This document shows, one piece after another, positions 6,268 to 6,545 of a stretch of DNA of 6,545 nucleotides. This DNA is from Bacteroidota bacterium. Its GTDB lineage: Bacteria; Bacteroidota; Bacteroidia; Flavobacteriales_D; Crocinitomicaceae. A program made the translations under genes and the position numbers. How positions within the stretch are numbered: the first letter of the stretch is position 1; the number at the start of each line of letters is the position of its first letter. Where the stretch lies: contig JAJRQP010000103.1 of the NCBI GenBank assembly GCA_024280195.1, positions 1 to 6,545 of the forward strand, read 5' to 3'. The notes under the pieces were generated by a model. It was not told where the DNA came from. It ran no database searches and saw only the letters and a list, made by a program, of their open reading frames with translations.

Positions 6268-6545
6268 TTATTCTGCTGGAACTAACACATCATCAATAAC
6301 GTGTACCCAACCATTACTTACTTTTACTGATTGTAATACTTCGGTTCCTCCAACAAATACTTTTCCGTCTTTATATTCAACCTCTAAATATTTACCTGAA
6401 GCCATGTATAATTTTCTTCCTTTCTTAGCTTCTTTTTTGAGTTGCTTCATAGGATAGTTTGCTGGAGCAACATGGTTCACTAAAATAAAAGATAAGTCAG
6501 CTTTGCTTTCTGGTTTTAATAAACTTTCAACTGTTCCTTCAGGTA
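6268..6545 (-). CDS. Fasciclin (FAS1) domain protein, C-terminal part only (N-terminus beyond window edge)
   Basis: The minus-strand frame is open from the right edge to the TAA at 6268-6270, giving the last 91 residues of a larger protein. It begins inside the FAS1 pattern PEGTVESLLKPESKADLSFI, continues with VNHVAPANYPMKQL (usual form YHVVPGxY) and ends with the second FAS1 block, SVKVSNGWVHVIDDVLVPAE. An internal GTG at 6478-6480 could look like a start but lies in the middle of the domain, so the true start is outside the window. The stretch KKGRKLYMASGKYLEVEYKDG between the blocks is basic and aromatic. FAS1 domains are exported and are known mainly for adhesion or ligand binding; a role in N2O respiration is not established. 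It lies 33 bases before the cytochrome gene on the same strand, suggesting the same transcript. Signal peptide and number of domains cannot be seen. Confidence 0.88.
   Translation of the reverse strand, partial: PEGTVESLLKPESKADLSFILVNHVAPANYPMKQLKKEAKKGRKLYMASGKYLEVEYKDGKVFVGGTEVLQSVKVSNGWVHVIDDVLVPAE

Noticed and set aside
6254..6457. Plus-strand open frame of 67 codons opposite the FAS1 gene
   Set aside because: The minus-strand frame here gives a clear FAS1 domain end, so this is its shadow.

Overview
This AT-rich window carries the central part of a nitrous oxide respiration (nos) locus. Every gene lies on the minus strand, so transcription runs from the right edge to the left edge. The source is most likely a Bacteroidota bacterium, probably a flavobacterium-like lineage. 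The reasons are the gene set and order (c-type cytochrome, nosZ, small membrane protein, nosL, nosD, nosF, nosY), the absence of clear Shine-Dalgarno sites, A-rich leaders before the start codons, and several lipoprotein signals. Species cannot be told from the window.

In transcription order: (1) the C-terminal end of a fasciclin (FAS1) domain protein cut by the right edge (6268-6545); (2) a small lipoprotein cytochrome c with one CXXCH haem site (5746-6234); (3) nosZ, the N2O reductase, complete with CuZ and CuA ligands and with a lipoprotein/Sec-type signal rather than a Tat signal, which marks it as clade II (3734-5719); (4) a strong intrinsic terminator hairpin (about 3667-3715) followed by an AT-rich leader with an inverted repeat (3611-3639); (5) a four-helix membrane protein that resembles the NosB position and layout (2980-3570); (6) nosL, a copper-chaperone lipoprotein (2500-2949); (7) nosD, a periplasmic beta-helix protein (1258-2499); (8) nosF, an ABC ATPase (539-1261); (9) nosY, the matching permease, cut by the left edge (1-530).

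Together these genes encode the terminal reductase (NosZ), a likely direct electron donor (the cytochrome), and the copper-site maturation apparatus (NosL delivering copper; NosDFY as an ABC-type assembly machine). No NosR, NosG, NosH or NosC1/C2 electron-transport module is visible, so the route from quinol to NosZ probably runs through the small cytochrome, with the upstream complex encoded elsewhere. The hairpin after nosZ suggests two expression blocks: FAS1-cytochrome-nosZ as the abundant part, and the membrane protein-nosLDFY maturation part expressed by read-through or from its own promoter.

Most of the window is a known type of system. The less explained parts are the FAS1 protein, the membrane protein, the lipid-anchored layout of reductase and donor, and the control element between the two blocks.
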